Below are positions 1 to 8,264 of a stretch of DNA of 13,519 nt, piece by piece. Within the stretch, counting starts at the first letter, position 1; the number at the start of each line of letters is the position of its first letter. The notes under the pieces were generated by a model. It was not told where the DNA came from and searched no databases. It was given only the letters and a program-made list of their open reading frames with translations. A program made the position numbers and the translations under genes. The stretch is from Gammaproteobacteria bacterium (GTDB taxonomy: Bacteria; Pseudomonadota; Gammaproteobacteria; Arenicellales; Arenicellaceae): NCBI GenBank assembly GCA_003485905.1, contig DNHK01000012.1, positions 1 through 13,519 on the forward strand, in the 5' to 3' direction.

Positions 1-1
1 T

Positions 2-64
2 ACGGCTACTACGGCTACTACGGCAACAACGGCTACAACCACGACTGGTTCAACTGGTACCTGA
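2..64 (+). CDS. 3' end of a Thr/Ala-repeat secreted protein, YjbE/GfcA-like (partial)
   Basis: Only the last 20 codons are in the window. They encode four Thr-Ala-Thr triplets followed by TTT and a GSTGT end, with a TGA stop at 62-64. The frame was chosen because the 9-bp DNA units (ACGGCTACT and variants) differ from each other only at third codon positions in this frame, so the repeat is conserved as protein; in the other two frames the same differences change amino acids. Small exported proteins with Thr-rich C-termini (YjbE, GfcA) head the E. coli yjbEFGH and gfc operons, and yjbH and yjbF homologues follow here, so a YjbE/GfcA-like product is inferred. Their molecular role is not established. 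The upstream part, signal peptide and length cannot be seen, so the family call is tentative. Confidence 0.5.
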   Translation, partial: TATTATTATTATTTTGSTGT

Positions 65-80
65 GGCTAGCGCAAGTTGG

Positions 81-110
81 AAAAAGGCAGTGTTAAGCTG
101 CCTTTTTTTT
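81..110 (+). terminator. Intrinsic (Rho-independent) terminator
   Basis: A perfect 10-bp stem, AAAAAGGCAG (81-90) with CTGCCTTTTT (98-107), encloses a 7-nt loop and runs into eight T residues (103-110). It sits 16 nt after the stop codon of the Thr/Ala-repeat gene and 70 nt before yjbH. It should end most transcripts of the upstream gene, with leaky read-through as one way to express the export genes at a lower level. The A-tract on the 5' side means it could also work on the opposite strand. Confidence 0.9.
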
Positions 111-180
111 ATCTGGTCGTTATTGCTTAAACAAAATTTTCCGATAACTTCGGCATTCCTAAGTTGATTGTTTATAAGAC

Positions 181-2298
181 ATGCTATCTTCGCTGCTATT
201 GAGACCGGCCCAGCTCCTTTTGGTCACAGGTTTGTTATTCGTGCACGCCGTGGCAAGCGCGACGGACTTCGGAACAACAGGACTGGTAACGGTACCAACG
301 GCTAGAATGCAAGCTGACGGTACGGTGACTGCGACGATTGCTCGCAATGAAGTCTTAGATATTTTTAACCTTACATTTCAGGCTGCGCCTTTCATCGAAG
401 GAACGTTTCGGTACTCGATTTCGGATCCCCGCGATAAGGTGTTTTCAGGAAAAGAGTACGAGGATAGAAGCTACGAGGTTAAGCTAAGAGTACTAGAAGA
501 AGGTGATTTGCGACCTGCTTTCGCGATTGGGATTAGGGATATTTTTGGGACTGGTATCCTGGCGGGTGAATATCTGGTTGCGTCTAAAACCTTAGCAGTC
601 TTGGATCTGACAGTAGGCCTTGGGTGGGGCCGTTATGCAGGTAAATCCAGTTTTTCAAATCCACTAACGGTCCTGGACAACGGCTTCTCGACAAGGCCTA
701 CTGGGGATTATGGGTTGTTAGGAGGCACGATAAGGGGTGAGACTTTCTTCCGCGGCGAGGCCGCTCTTTTTGGAGGGATTAGATATCGCATTCCTAATAG
801 TTCGTTCCATTTGCTTGCTGAGTATTCGTCAGATGTGTACGAGCGCGAACAACTGATCGGCGTTTTAAGGCAACCATCGCCATTCAGCATCGGAGTGACA
901 TGGGATGGCTTAAAAGGCATGTCGTTTGGGGCTTCCTATCAGCGAGGTCAGTTTCTTGGGCTGACTTTGAAGACTGCGGCGAGTTTCAAACCTAGACAAA
1001 AACGGATATACGAACAGTTTGATAGTGTGGCGGATGACTTAGGCCAAGATCAGGCACCCAGTTTTTTGGATCTAGATAGCTGGTATGATCGTTTGCTATT
1101 TGATGCAGAGAGATCGGGGCTTCGGCTGCATTCCGCTCACTTTAGCCCTGGGGACGATCAAGTAAACTTTGCCGTCTCAAATACTAGTTATGCGCTTTGG
1201 GCGGATGCCTTAAATCAATTTTTTACTTTATCAGAGATTCATTTACCTAAAAATTTCCGTCGAATTGGCGTTGCTGTTCTTGATGATAATTTGGAAGGCC
1301 CGCTGGTAAGTTATAATCGATTGGTATCTAAGTCTGGTGGAATTCTGGATCCGATTGAGCAAGCTCTTGACCGTAAGAGCCTTAGTAACTTAGTCAGTGT
1401 GCTCCCTAATAGGAAGTTAGGAAGGCCTAATCATGAAACGGATTTTGGATACCCAAAGCTCGCAATAGGAGCTGACTTGGCATTAAGGTTGCAGGTGATG
1501 GACCCTGATGCGCCTTTGAAACATCAGCTTTACTTGAAGAACACGGGTAGAGTGGCTTTATCAGATAGTTTAAATATTTGGTCGGTTGCGACAATTGACA
1601 TATCGAATGATTTCGACACAAGGCGACCATCAGATTCCGTGCTTCCCAGGGTGAGGAGTGAGATTAATCAATACCTTACGCAAGGGGAAAATGGTATTGA
1701 TTCGCTGTTTGGAGAATACAAGGAATCACTATCGTCGAGTTTGCACGCTCGCTTTTATGTAGGGCTGTTGGAAGAAATGTTCGGAGGGGTTGGTGGTGAG
1801 GTTTTATACGAACCCTTCGCCACTCGGTGGGCGGTGGGCGCAAATTTGAACTGGGTGCAGCAAAGAGCCTTTGATCGACGTTTTCGATTTCAAAACTACA
1901 ATGTGGTAACTGGACATTTGTCTCTTTTTTATGCCTCAGATTGGCATAACTTTGATTTCGGGCTGCATGTCGGTCGCTATTTGGCAGGCGATAGGGGTTT
2001 TACGTTTGAAGCAAAGCGCACTTTTGATAATGGTTTCGCGTTGGGGGCTTATTTTACGAGAACCAATGTGTCAGCAGAAGATTTCGGAGAAGGGAGTTAC
2101 GATAAAGGCATAGCCATAACCATTCCCTATAGTTTAATGCTTGGAAAGAATACTCGAGGGAAGTACAGCACTGTCCTGCGAACAATCGAGCGGGATGGTG
2201 GTCGACGGCTGGAAGGGACTGTCGGTCTGCTCTGGTGGAATCGACGCTCCGTGAGGTTCGACGCGTTACGCGATAATCGTGATAGGATTTTGCCGTGA
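181..2298 (+). CDS. yjbH: YjbH-family outer-membrane polysaccharide-secretion protein
   Basis: A 705-residue protein, close to E. coli YjbH/GfcD in length (about 700). Residues 1-27 form a signal peptide with a hydrophobic core (LLLVTGLLF) and an Ala-Ser-Ala cleavage site. The mature start TDFGTTGLVTVPTARM is the typical YjbH opening. The rest is rich in alternating hydrophobic and aromatic strands, as expected for an outer-membrane beta-structure. YjbH-family proteins are needed for extracellular or group 4 capsule polysaccharide secretion; their exact mechanism is not settled. An in-frame TAA lies two codons before the ATG, so 181 is the earliest possible start; no good ribosome binding site is visible. 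The stop overlaps the GTG of the next gene, indicating translational coupling. The family call is firm; localisation is inferred. Confidence 0.9.
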   Translation: MLSSLLLRPAQLLLVTGLLFVHAVASATDFGTTGLVTVPTARMQADGTVTATIARNEVLDIFNLTFQAAPFIEGTFRYSISDPRDKVFSGKEYEDRSYEVKLRVLEEGDLRPAFAIGIRDIFGTGILAGEYLVASKTLAVLDLTVGLGWGRYAGKSSFSNPLTVLDNGFSTRPTGDYGLLGGTIRGETFFRGEAALFGGIRYRIPNSSFHLLAEYSSDVYEREQLIGVLRQPSPFSIGVTWDGLKGMSFGASYQRGQFLGLTLKTAASFKPRQKRIYEQFDSVADDLGQDQAPSFLDLDSWYDRLLFDAERSGLRLHSAHFSPGDDQVNFAVSNTSYALWADALNQFFTLSEIHLPKNFRRIGVAVLDDNLEGPLVSYNRLVSKSGGILDPIEQALDRKSLSNLVSVLPNRKLGRPNHETDFGYPKLAIGADLALRLQVMDPDAPLKHQLYLKNTGRVALSDSLNIWSVATIDISNDFDTRRPSDSVLPRVRSEINQYLTQGENGIDSLFGEYKESLSSSLHARFYVGLLEEMFGGVGGEVLYEPFATRWAVGANLNWVQQRAFDRRFRFQNYNVVTGHLSLFYASDWHNFDFGLHVGRYLAGDRGFTFEAKRTFDNGFALGAYFTRTNVSAEDFGEGSYDKGIAITIPYSLMLGKNTRGKYSTVLRTIERDGGRRLEGTVGLLWWNRRSVRFDALRDNRDRILP

Positions 2299-2906
2299 GG
2301 GGCCATAACCGATCTAGTGTGGTATCGCGGCTTGCTAGTTTAGCATGTGTGGTGCTTGCATTATTATCAGGAGGGTGCAGTTTTCAATCAAATCAAATAA
2401 CATTCGTAAAAAGCCTTTTCGAGCCTCCCTCCGCTAATGTCAGTTATTGGTTGCTGGTTACGGGGGATAATCGGATCAAATTGGTCCCACTCGCAGATAG
2501 TTCCTCGACGGTATTTACAGATGGAGAGGGTATTTTTTTCAGATTCGATGGCTGGCATTTTACAGAAATACGTGTTCAGCGAGAAGCTTACGGTTTTAAT
2601 GATGTTCAGGTTAACGCAAGCTTTAAGTACGACGACCGTGGCAGGTTTGAATCTGAAGTCCAACAGGTCAATGAGCATGGGGCGCAATCGCTTGGATCCA
2701 AATGGACTCAGGAATTTATGGTTGCTTGCACTAAATGGCTTCGTGAGATGACCGAATCGGGCGAGTTGCTCACTCAGAACTGCCAGTTCCTGACGGGCAA
2801 GCAATTCAGTAATAGAATTATCTTAGATAAGACTGGTAACATTGTTTTTCTCGAGTCGGTTTTGGGACCCTCGGGCGAGCGTTTTTCTTTGACGTTTAAT
2901 GGCTGA
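2295..2906 (+). CDS. yjbF: YjbF/GfcB-family outer-membrane lipoprotein
   Basis: A 203-residue predicted lipoprotein. The hydrophobic stretch LASLACVVLALLSGGC ends in a lipobox-like site with Cys28 as the lipidated residue; Ser at +2 fits outer-membrane sorting. The mature part (WLLVTGDNRIKLVPL, then IFFRFDGWHFTEIRV) matches the YjbF/GfcB (YmcC) family, about 210 residues long, which works with YjbH in polysaccharide export. The start is GTG at 2295, inside the yjbH stop (GTGA overlap), with AGGA at 2284-2287 as ribosome binding site 7 nt upstream. In E. coli yjbF precedes yjbG and yjbH; here it follows yjbH and no yjbG/gfcC homologue is seen. The SGGC lipobox is slightly non-canonical but acceptable. 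Confidence 0.82.
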   Translation: MRGHNRSSVVSRLASLACVVLALLSGGCSFQSNQITFVKSLFEPPSANVSYWLLVTGDNRIKLVPLADSSSTVFTDGEGIFFRFDGWHFTEIRVQREAYGFNDVQVNASFKYDDRGRFESEVQQVNEHGAQSLGSKWTQEFMVACTKWLREMTESGELLTQNCQFLTGKQFSNRIILDKTGNIVFLESVLGPSGERFSLTFNG

Positions 2907-3010
2907 CTCTGCCGCGGTCATCCCTTGGTGGTAAGTTCTGAAGTTTCTGATGATTTAATGCTTTATGGAGCAAGTCTAAGCGGTTGCGAGTTGTTTTAAT
3001 AGGATCGTTG

Positions 3011-3038
3011 TTGGCAGGCCAAGAAAGCTTTTCATAGT
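3011..3038 (+). promoter_or_regulatory. Possible sigma-70 promoter for the exporter gene
   Basis: TTGGCA (3011-3016, five of six to the -35 consensus) is followed after 16 nt by CATAGT (3033-3038, four of six to the -10 consensus). It lies in the 163-bp gap between yjbF and the exporter gene and would give a leader of about 25 nt. No terminator is visible after yjbF, so read-through from yjbH-yjbF may also supply this gene. The assignment rests only on matches to consensus. Confidence 0.3.
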
Positions 3039-3064
3039 AGGGTAGGACCCGAATAGGAATTAAA

Positions 3065-3073
3065 ATGTTATGA
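3065..3073 (+). promoter_or_regulatory. Two-codon mini-ORF overlapping the exporter start codon
   Basis: ATG-TTA-TGA at 3065-3073 starts 6 nt after AGGA (3055-3058), the better spacing. Its TGA overlaps the ATG of the exporter gene at 3070 (ATGA). The true start is 11 nt from the same AGGA. The exporter may therefore be translated partly by reinitiation after this mini-ORF. This is inferred from spacing only. Confidence 0.3.
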
Positions 3074-5754
3074 ACGGAATATTCTTCTCCAAGTTTAGGC
3101 TCCGGCTTAGTCTTCAATCGATTGTATTGGTGTCAATTTTGATGGTCACTGGGGCTATTCCCTTTAATTTCTCTCTTGCCGCAAGCTTTTCGCCGTCAAG
3201 CGTCTCGCCTGCGATGATTAACCAGGTGAAGCGTTTGTCTCCAGCAGAACAACGCGCGTTAGCACAGCAGTTCGGAATAGATTTACCTGGGACCTTTGGG
3301 AAAATGGGCTCTGCTCAGAGATCGGAGCCTGACCCTGTCGAACCATTGGAGCAGAGAGAGAAGTCTCCAGTGATAAAAAGTTCGTCTGTAGAACAAGACA
3401 TTAATAAGCCCTCAGATGCTAAGTCCGAGAATAAGAGTTTGCCAAGATTTGGTGCACAACTTTACGAAAAAAAATCAGGAGCATACGCTCCGGTTGATGA
3501 GGGTCTAGCTCCTGATGGTTATTTATTAGGTCCGGGGGATGAGTTATATGTTCAAGTCTTGGGTAAAGACCCGATTGAAACTTTTGTTGAGTTGGACCGT
3601 TCAGGACAGATAACCCTCCCGAGGATAGGTGCTATCTCCTTAGCTGGATTAAGCCTTAAAAATGCGAAAGGAGTTATAGCGCAAAAAGTTGAAGCTCGTT
3701 TGATGGGAAGTCAGGTTGTAACGTCTTTGGGACGCCTTCGCCAAATAAGTATTTTCTTAGCAGGTGAAGTAAATGCGCCAGGAAATTATAACGTATCAGC
3801 GTTAACTACTATCTCTCAGGCGCTTTATCTGACCCAAGGAATCACTGATATTGGGTCTTTCAGAGAAGTCCAGGTTCGTCGTGGTTCGGATGTTGTGGCT
3901 CGATTTGATTTGTATGACCTTCTGTTGAACAGTGACCGCGAAAACGATGTTACTCTGCGTTCAGGAGATACGGTTTTTGTTCCAGTTTCCAAAGGTATCG
4001 TAACTATTGAAGGCGCTGTTCAAAGGCCCGCTCGCTACGACTTGAAATCGAATGAAACTTTTGCTGATATGATTGAGATTGCGGGTGGTTTTTCGGCTTC
4101 TGCATTTGAAGAGTTGTCTACCATCAGGCGCTTTGACAGCTCTAAGGGCACGTCTCGCATTTTAACGGTATACGATCCGCAATCCACCTTGGTTTTACAA
4201 GATGGAGACGTTGTGACGATAAGCCAAGGCGCGGCTCTGGTCGCCAACGCCGTTGAGTTGACAGGCGCTGTTGTAAGGCCGGGGCTTTATGAGTTTTTCG
4301 ATGGAGCAAGAGTGACAGACTACTTAGCATCCGTTGACAGAGACATCTCTGAAGGCGCTGATTTAGATGTTGGCTTAATCGTTCGCAGGGTAAATAATCG
4401 GCATGAAATCGAGTTGCTGGCTTTTGATCTTGTAAAAGCGATGGCGTTGCCGGGATCTGAGGCGGATCCGTTACTTCAAGGCTTTGACCAGGTAATAGTA
4501 CTTCCAAGTCCGAGCGTGGATGCAAAGACGAACTCAAATACGAATCAAAACGCTATAGATGTTAACTTGATTTCAAGTCTGAAAATCAAGGACGCTGTTG
4601 TTGTAGAGGGAGCGCTTTCCGGCGGTGAAACACAGGATCAAGATTCCGAGTCAAGCGTCTTATCAATCGCCCAGCCCACGCCGCGCTTTAAAGTAATTCA
4701 ACCTATAGTTGAGAAGTTCATCGATCAAGGAGGAAGCGGTAAGCCGGTCAATCTCGTAAATGTGCAAGGAGCGGTCAAACAACCGGGACTTTATCCCTTA
4801 ATCAAGGGAGGTAACATCAACTTCATGATCCAGTTGGCGGGAGGTTATATGGATGGCGCGTTACTTGACCAGTTCGAAGTTAGGAGAATTCGAATTGGAA
4901 GCGGTGGCGCTAAATCTGAGACCTTCATCATAAGGGAGAAGGAGGTTAATTCTAGGCCGCTTCAAGCTAGAGACGTTGTTCGGGTTAATTTTCAAGCAGA
5001 TTGGAATCCTAACGAGTTTGTGTTGGTGGAGGGAGAGGTGCGTTTTCCCGGTTCTTATGCACTCCGCGACGGTGAAACAATTGGAACGGTTATTGAAAGA
5101 GCAGGTGGATTTTCAAATGAGGCCTTTCCTGAAGCTATTCGCTTTACCTCGCAAGTGACGAAGGAATTACAGCAAGCTAGTGCTCGAAAACTTATAGAGC
5201 GCTTTCAGAGAGAACAAGTTAGTCGGAGAAGTGTTGGAGATGAGAATCAAGCAACAAACGCTGCTGTAAATGATGAGTACACGTCGAGTGTTCTGTCCTC
5301 CTTTCAAGGTCGATTGGTTGTAGATATACCTAAAATTCTTTCGGGAGATTCTTCGGCGGATGTTCTTCTGCGTAATGGCGATAAGCTTTATATTCCGAAG
5401 ATGGTTGAATCGGTGACGGTCGCAGGTGAGGTCTATGAGCCTGGTAGTTTTCGATTCGAACGTGGGCTAAGATATCAAGACTATATACAAATGGCCGCAG
5501 GCACTACTGATAGATCGAGAAATCGTGATATTTATATGATTAAACCTAATGGCGCGGTTGTATCACTCGCTCGTAAAAAACTCAGTTTTTTAAAATTCGA
5601 TCGTTCTTTTGTTGAGATTGCACCTGGTACCGTGATAGTAGTGCCTACTAATTATGACTATGAGAAGCCTATGACGCGAATTCGAGGTATTACCTCTGTG
5701 GTATTCGAATCGATTACTTCAATCGCTGCATTTTACTCGATCACAAAAGATTAG
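3070..5754 (+). CDS. wza: Polysaccharide export protein with Poly_export and multiple SLBB domains (Wza-like)
   Basis: An 894-residue exporter, over twice the length of E. coli Wza (379). A signal sequence covers about residues 12-38 (SIVLVSILMVTGAIPF...SLAA). A charged, Ser/Pro-rich linker follows, then the Poly_export domain from about residue 150 (YLLGPGDELYVQVLG). Six SLBB-type beta-grasp units begin near residues 228, 310, 395, 560, 650 and 782; each has the pattern G-x-V-x-x-P-G-x-Y followed by a downstream AGG(F/Y)-like turn, weaker in unit 3. The last 25 or so residues (SVVFESITSIAAFYSI) could form the C-terminal outer-membrane helix seen in Wza. No lipobox Cys is present, unlike Wza. 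It is expected to form the periplasm-spanning and outer-membrane export channel, working with the downstream Wzz and with YjbH/YjbF. Large multi-SLBB exporters of this kind are known from other polysaccharide loci; the symbol marks family rather than orthology. Confidence 0.85.
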   Translation: MNGIFFSKFRLRLSLQSIVLVSILMVTGAIPFNFSLAASFSPSSVSPAMINQVKRLSPAEQRALAQQFGIDLPGTFGKMGSAQRSEPDPVEPLEQREKSPVIKSSSVEQDINKPSDAKSENKSLPRFGAQLYEKKSGAYAPVDEGLAPDGYLLGPGDELYVQVLGKDPIETFVELDRSGQITLPRIGAISLAGLSLKNAKGVIAQKVEARLMGSQVVTSLGRLRQISIFLAGEVNAPGNYNVSALTTISQALYLTQGITDIGSFREVQVRRGSDVVARFDLYDLLLNSDRENDVTLRSGDTVFVPVSKGIVTIEGAVQRPARYDLKSNETFADMIEIAGGFSASAFEELSTIRRFDSSKGTSRILTVYDPQSTLVLQDGDVVTISQGAALVANAVELTGAVVRPGLYEFFDGARVTDYLASVDRDISEGADLDVGLIVRRVNNRHEIELLAFDLVKAMALPGSEADPLLQGFDQVIVLPSPSVDAKTNSNTNQNAIDVNLISSLKIKDAVVVEGALSGGETQDQDSESSVLSIAQPTPRFKVIQPIVEKFIDQGGSGKPVNLVNVQGAVKQPGLYPLIKGGNINFMIQLAGGYMDGALLDQFEVRRIRIGSGGAKSETFIIREKEVNSRPLQARDVVRVNFQADWNPNEFVLVEGEVRFPGSYALRDGETIGTVIERAGGFSNEAFPEAIRFTSQVTKELQQASARKLIERFQREQVSRRSVGDENQATNAAVNDEYTSSVLSSFQGRLVVDIPKILSGDSSADVLLRNGDKLYIPKMVESVTVAGEVYEPGSFRFERGLRYQDYIQMAAGTTDRSRNRDIYMIKPNGAVVSLARKKLSFLKFDRSFVEIAPGTVIVVPTNYDYEKPMTRIRGITSVVFESITSIAAFYSITKD

Positions 5755-5767
5755 TAGGAAGTTGTCT

Positions 5768-6733
5768 ATGAGTAACTTCCAAGGTGATGTTTATCCAGGT
5801 GCTGGGTTTGAGGAAAGTGATAACGATTTAAAAAGGCTGGTTACTGTCCTTTGGCGGGGAAAAGGATTGATATTGTTCATTACGACTTTGATATCTGTCG
5901 CAGCTGTAGTTGTCGCGTTACAAATACCAGATATTTATGAATCTAAAGCGCTGCTGGCTCCAAAAGAAGATGATAAAACTGGGGGGTTAGGAAATATCGC
6001 GCAACGGTATGGCGGCGGGCTAGCTAGTTTAGCCGGATTAAGTGGCCTTGATTTGGGCGGATCAAAAATCTCTAAGGATCTAGTTGCTAAGGAAAAAATT
6101 CAATCACTAGATTTTTATACAAGGCATCTGTACGAGAGTACTCTCGCAAACCTAATGGCCGTAAGTTATTGGGATCCGGTCTCTCAGGAAGTTATATACG
6201 ATCCCGATTTGTATAATGCAAAAGACGCCGTCTGGGTTAGAGAGGTTGACTATCCGCTAAAGATAAAACCATCGGCTCAGGAGGCACATGAGCACTTTTT
6301 AGAACTCCTTACGCTTGAAGAAGATGCCGCGACGGGATTGCTTATTCTTAAGGTTAAGCACGAATCACCCATTGTTGCGAAGGATATGATTGTAGCGATA
6401 TTAAATGCCGTAAGTGAGGATCTAAGAAGCAGGGATATTGAAGAGGCTCAAGAATCAATCGAGTTCTTAGAGCTCCAAACGACATTGACTTCCTTGGTCT
6501 CTTTAGACGATATATTTTCTCAACTGATTGAAGAGCAAATGAAAACCATCATGCTTGCAAATGTGTCAAAAGATTATGTTTTTGATGTTATAGACCCGCC
6601 GGTTGTTCCTGAAAGAAAGGTCGAGCCAAGCAGAGCGCTGATCTGTATTCTTGCGTCGATCTTAGGTGGAATGATTGGCATTTTGATCGTTTTGATCAGG
6701 CATTATGGCCTGCGTATTCCAATCAAAAGCTAG
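5768..6733 (+). CDS. wzz: Wzz-type polysaccharide chain-length determinant
   Basis: A 321-residue inner-membrane polysaccharide co-polymerase. TM1 is at about residues 34-51 (LILFITTLISVAAVVVAL). A periplasmic domain follows, with a Gly-rich YGGGLASLAGLSGLDLGG segment and the conserved FLELQ...SQLIEEQMKTIMLANV helical region. The Pro-rich DPPVVPERKVEPSR motif precedes TM2 (about 290-310). The protein ends in a short cytoplasmic tail with no Walker motifs or tyrosine cluster, so it is a Wzz-type and not a Wzc-type kinase. It sets polymer length with Wzy. ATG at 5768 is preferred because AGGAAG (5756-5761) is 6 nt upstream; a TTG at 5762 would abut that site. The gene begins 13 nt after the exporter stop, so the two are probably co-transcribed. 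Confidence 0.88.
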   Translation: MSNFQGDVYPGAGFEESDNDLKRLVTVLWRGKGLILFITTLISVAAVVVALQIPDIYESKALLAPKEDDKTGGLGNIAQRYGGGLASLAGLSGLDLGGSKISKDLVAKEKIQSLDFYTRHLYESTLANLMAVSYWDPVSQEVIYDPDLYNAKDAVWVREVDYPLKIKPSAQEAHEHFLELLTLEEDAATGLLILKVKHESPIVAKDMIVAILNAVSEDLRSRDIEEAQESIEFLELQTTLTSLVSLDDIFSQLIEEQMKTIMLANVSKDYVFDVIDPPVVPERKVEPSRALICILASILGGMIGILIVLIRHYGLRIPIKS

Positions 6734-6977
6734 TTCAACTAGGGTCATATTTGGTGCGGGTGATGTGGTTGTCTCCGCTAGGTGAGCCCGACACGTTGGC
6801 AGCCGACCGTCTTAATGTGCAAGCAAATACTTTCGTTTACGTCTTTGCGCTCCTCTCAAGGGCTTGGCTTGGTGGGGTAAAGAGTTACTTTGATGAGATT
6901 TAAATATGCCAAATGCAAGCTAAGTATTTACATAATAACTATGAAAATGGTCTTCTAACATTATGCTGGGAAAAGAG
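6734..6977 (+). other. Intergenic stretch without a recognisable gene
   Basis: This separates the export module from the sugar-nucleotide operon. No intrinsic terminator, convincing promoter or ops/JUMPstart element was found. One frame stays open from inside the wzz end through 6903 and contains a 46-codon ORF (ATG 6763, TAA 6901-6903) whose predicted product (MWLSPLGEPDTLAAD...) was not recognised and which lacks a clear ribosome binding site. It may be chance, or the trace of a lost gene. Confidence 0.4.
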
Positions 6978-8252
6978 ATGAAGCTTTCTGATATTAAACT
7001 AGGGGTTATAGGACTTGGCTATGTGGGATTACCTCTAGCTGTAGAGTTTGCTAAACATAGGAGGGTTGTTGGGTTTGATGTCAGCGAAAAGAGAATAGGT
7101 GAACTAGTTAACGGCATTGATGTGACGCTCGAAGTCGCTAGTCAGGATTTGTTGGAAGCGACGCAGCTACTTTTTTCAAGCGCTGTTGAAGATCTGAAGG
7201 ATTGCAATGTATATATTGTGACTGTCCCGACGCCAATTGATGAGAACAATGCTCCGGATCTGAAGCCCTTAAAAGCGGCTTCGTCGATGCTAGCGGGTGT
7301 CTTAGAAAAAAATGACATAGTCGTATACGAGTCAACCGTATATCCAGGTGCGACAGAAGAGGTTTGTGTGCCAGTTTTGGAAAGTGGTTCGGGCCTTAGA
7401 TTTAATCTAGATTTTTTTGCAGGTTATAGCCCAGAGCGGATTAACCCAGGAGATAAAGAAAACACGCTTACGATGATCAAGAAGATAACATCGGGATCAA
7501 CACCGGAGATTGCAAGGTTTATCGATGAACTTTACGGTTCAATTATTCAAGCCGGAACTCATCTTGCGAGCTCTATTAAAGTCGCCGAAGCAGCCAAAGT
7601 AATTGAGAATACCCAGAGAGATCTCAATATAGCTGTGATCAACGAATTTGCAAAAATTTTCAATATTCTTGACATCGATACACAAGAAGTTTTGGATGCG
7701 GCAGGAACCAAATGGAATTTCTTGGCATTTAAACCTGGCTTAGTAGGAGGCCATTGTATTTCAGTTGACCCCTACTACCTCACGTATAAGGCATTAGAGG
7801 TTGGTTACCACCCAGAGGTTATTTTAGCGGGACGAAGGATAAACGATGGAATGGGGCAGTATACCGCGACTCAACTTGTAAAAGCTGTTAGTCGAAAAAA
7901 AATCCATATCGATGAAGCTCGAGTATTAATTCTGGGATTCACTTTTAAAGGCGATTGCCCAGACGTACGAAACACTAAAATTATTGATATAGTGGAAGAG
8001 CTCAAATCGTTTAACATGAAGGTAGATGTCTATGACCCATGGACCGATCATTCAGAAGTCAAGCGTGAATATGGGATCAGTACCATTCTCACGCTGGTTG
8101 AAAACACTTACGATGCGATCGTAATAGCGGTGGACCATAGCCAGTTCAAATCTTGGGGTGAGGGTAAAATACGGAGCCTTGGGAAGGCTAATCACGTTTT
8201 ATACGACGTTAAGCATGTATTACCTAAAGGGTGTTCTGACATTCGTTTGTAA
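6978..8252 (+). CDS. tviB: UDP-N-acetylhexosamine 6-dehydrogenase, TviB/WbpO type
   Basis: This cytoplasmic NAD-dependent enzyme oxidises C6 of UDP-GlcNAc (or UDP-GalNAc) twice to the uronic acid, the first step of the operon. The N-terminal Rossmann motif is [16 protein letters not shown] (G12-x-G14-x-x-G17). Next come [35 protein letters not shown] and the central helix [19 protein letters not shown]. The catalytic Cys260 lies in [16 protein letters not shown], and the C-terminal UDP-binding domain contains [16 protein letters not shown]. At 424 residues it has normal length for the family. These motifs fit the TviB/WbpO branch better than the WbpA branch that normally accompanies wbpBDE. 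ATG 6978 is chosen over ATG 6963 because homologues begin at [14 protein letters not shown] and GGGA lies about 6 nt before it. Substrate choice is inferred from neighbours. Confidence 0.88.
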   Translation: MKLSDIKLGVIGLGYVGLPLAVEFAKHRRVVGFDVSEKRIGELVNGIDVTLEVASQDLLEATQLLFSSAVEDLKDCNVYIVTVPTPIDENNAPDLKPLKAASSMLAGVLEKNDIVVYESTVYPGATEEVCVPVLESGSGLRFNLDFFAGYSPERINPGDKENTLTMIKKITSGSTPEIARFIDELYGSIIQAGTHLASSIKVAEAAKVIENTQRDLNIAVINEFAKIFNILDIDTQEVLDAAGTKWNFLAFKPGLVGGHCISVDPYYLTYKALEVGYHPEVILAGRRINDGMGQYTATQLVKAVSRKKIHIDEARVLILGFTFKGDCPDVRNTKIIDIVEELKSFNMKVDVYDPWTDHSEVKREYGISTILTLVENTYDAIVIAVDHSQFKSWGEGKIRSLGKANHVLYDVKHVLPKGCSDIRL

Positions 8253-8264
8253 ATAGGATAGACA

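Noticed and set aside
1..96. Tyr/Gly-rich frame (YGYYGYYGNNGYNHDW) resembling the tyrosine tail of a Wzc kinase
   Set aside because: Differences between the DNA repeat units are amino-acid changing in this frame but silent in the Thr/Ala frame, and its TAA stop (94-96) falls in the loop of the terminator.
173..178. TATAAG as a -10 box for yjbH
   Set aside because: It would place transcription start inside the coding region, and the -35 match is weak.
2388..2804. Long minus-strand ORF inside yjbF
   Set aside because: It lies antisense to a gene with clear family match and has no recognisable protein features.
2924..2936. GGTGGTAAG as an ops/RfaH element
   Set aside because: Two mismatches to the GGCGGTAG core and no surrounding JUMPstart sequence.
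5762..5767. TTG start for wzz two codons upstream
   Set aside because: It would leave no spacing from AGGAAG, while ATG 5768 has normal spacing.
6963..6977. ATG 6963 as start of tviB
   Set aside because: No ribosome binding site precedes it, and family members start at the MKLSDIKLG position.
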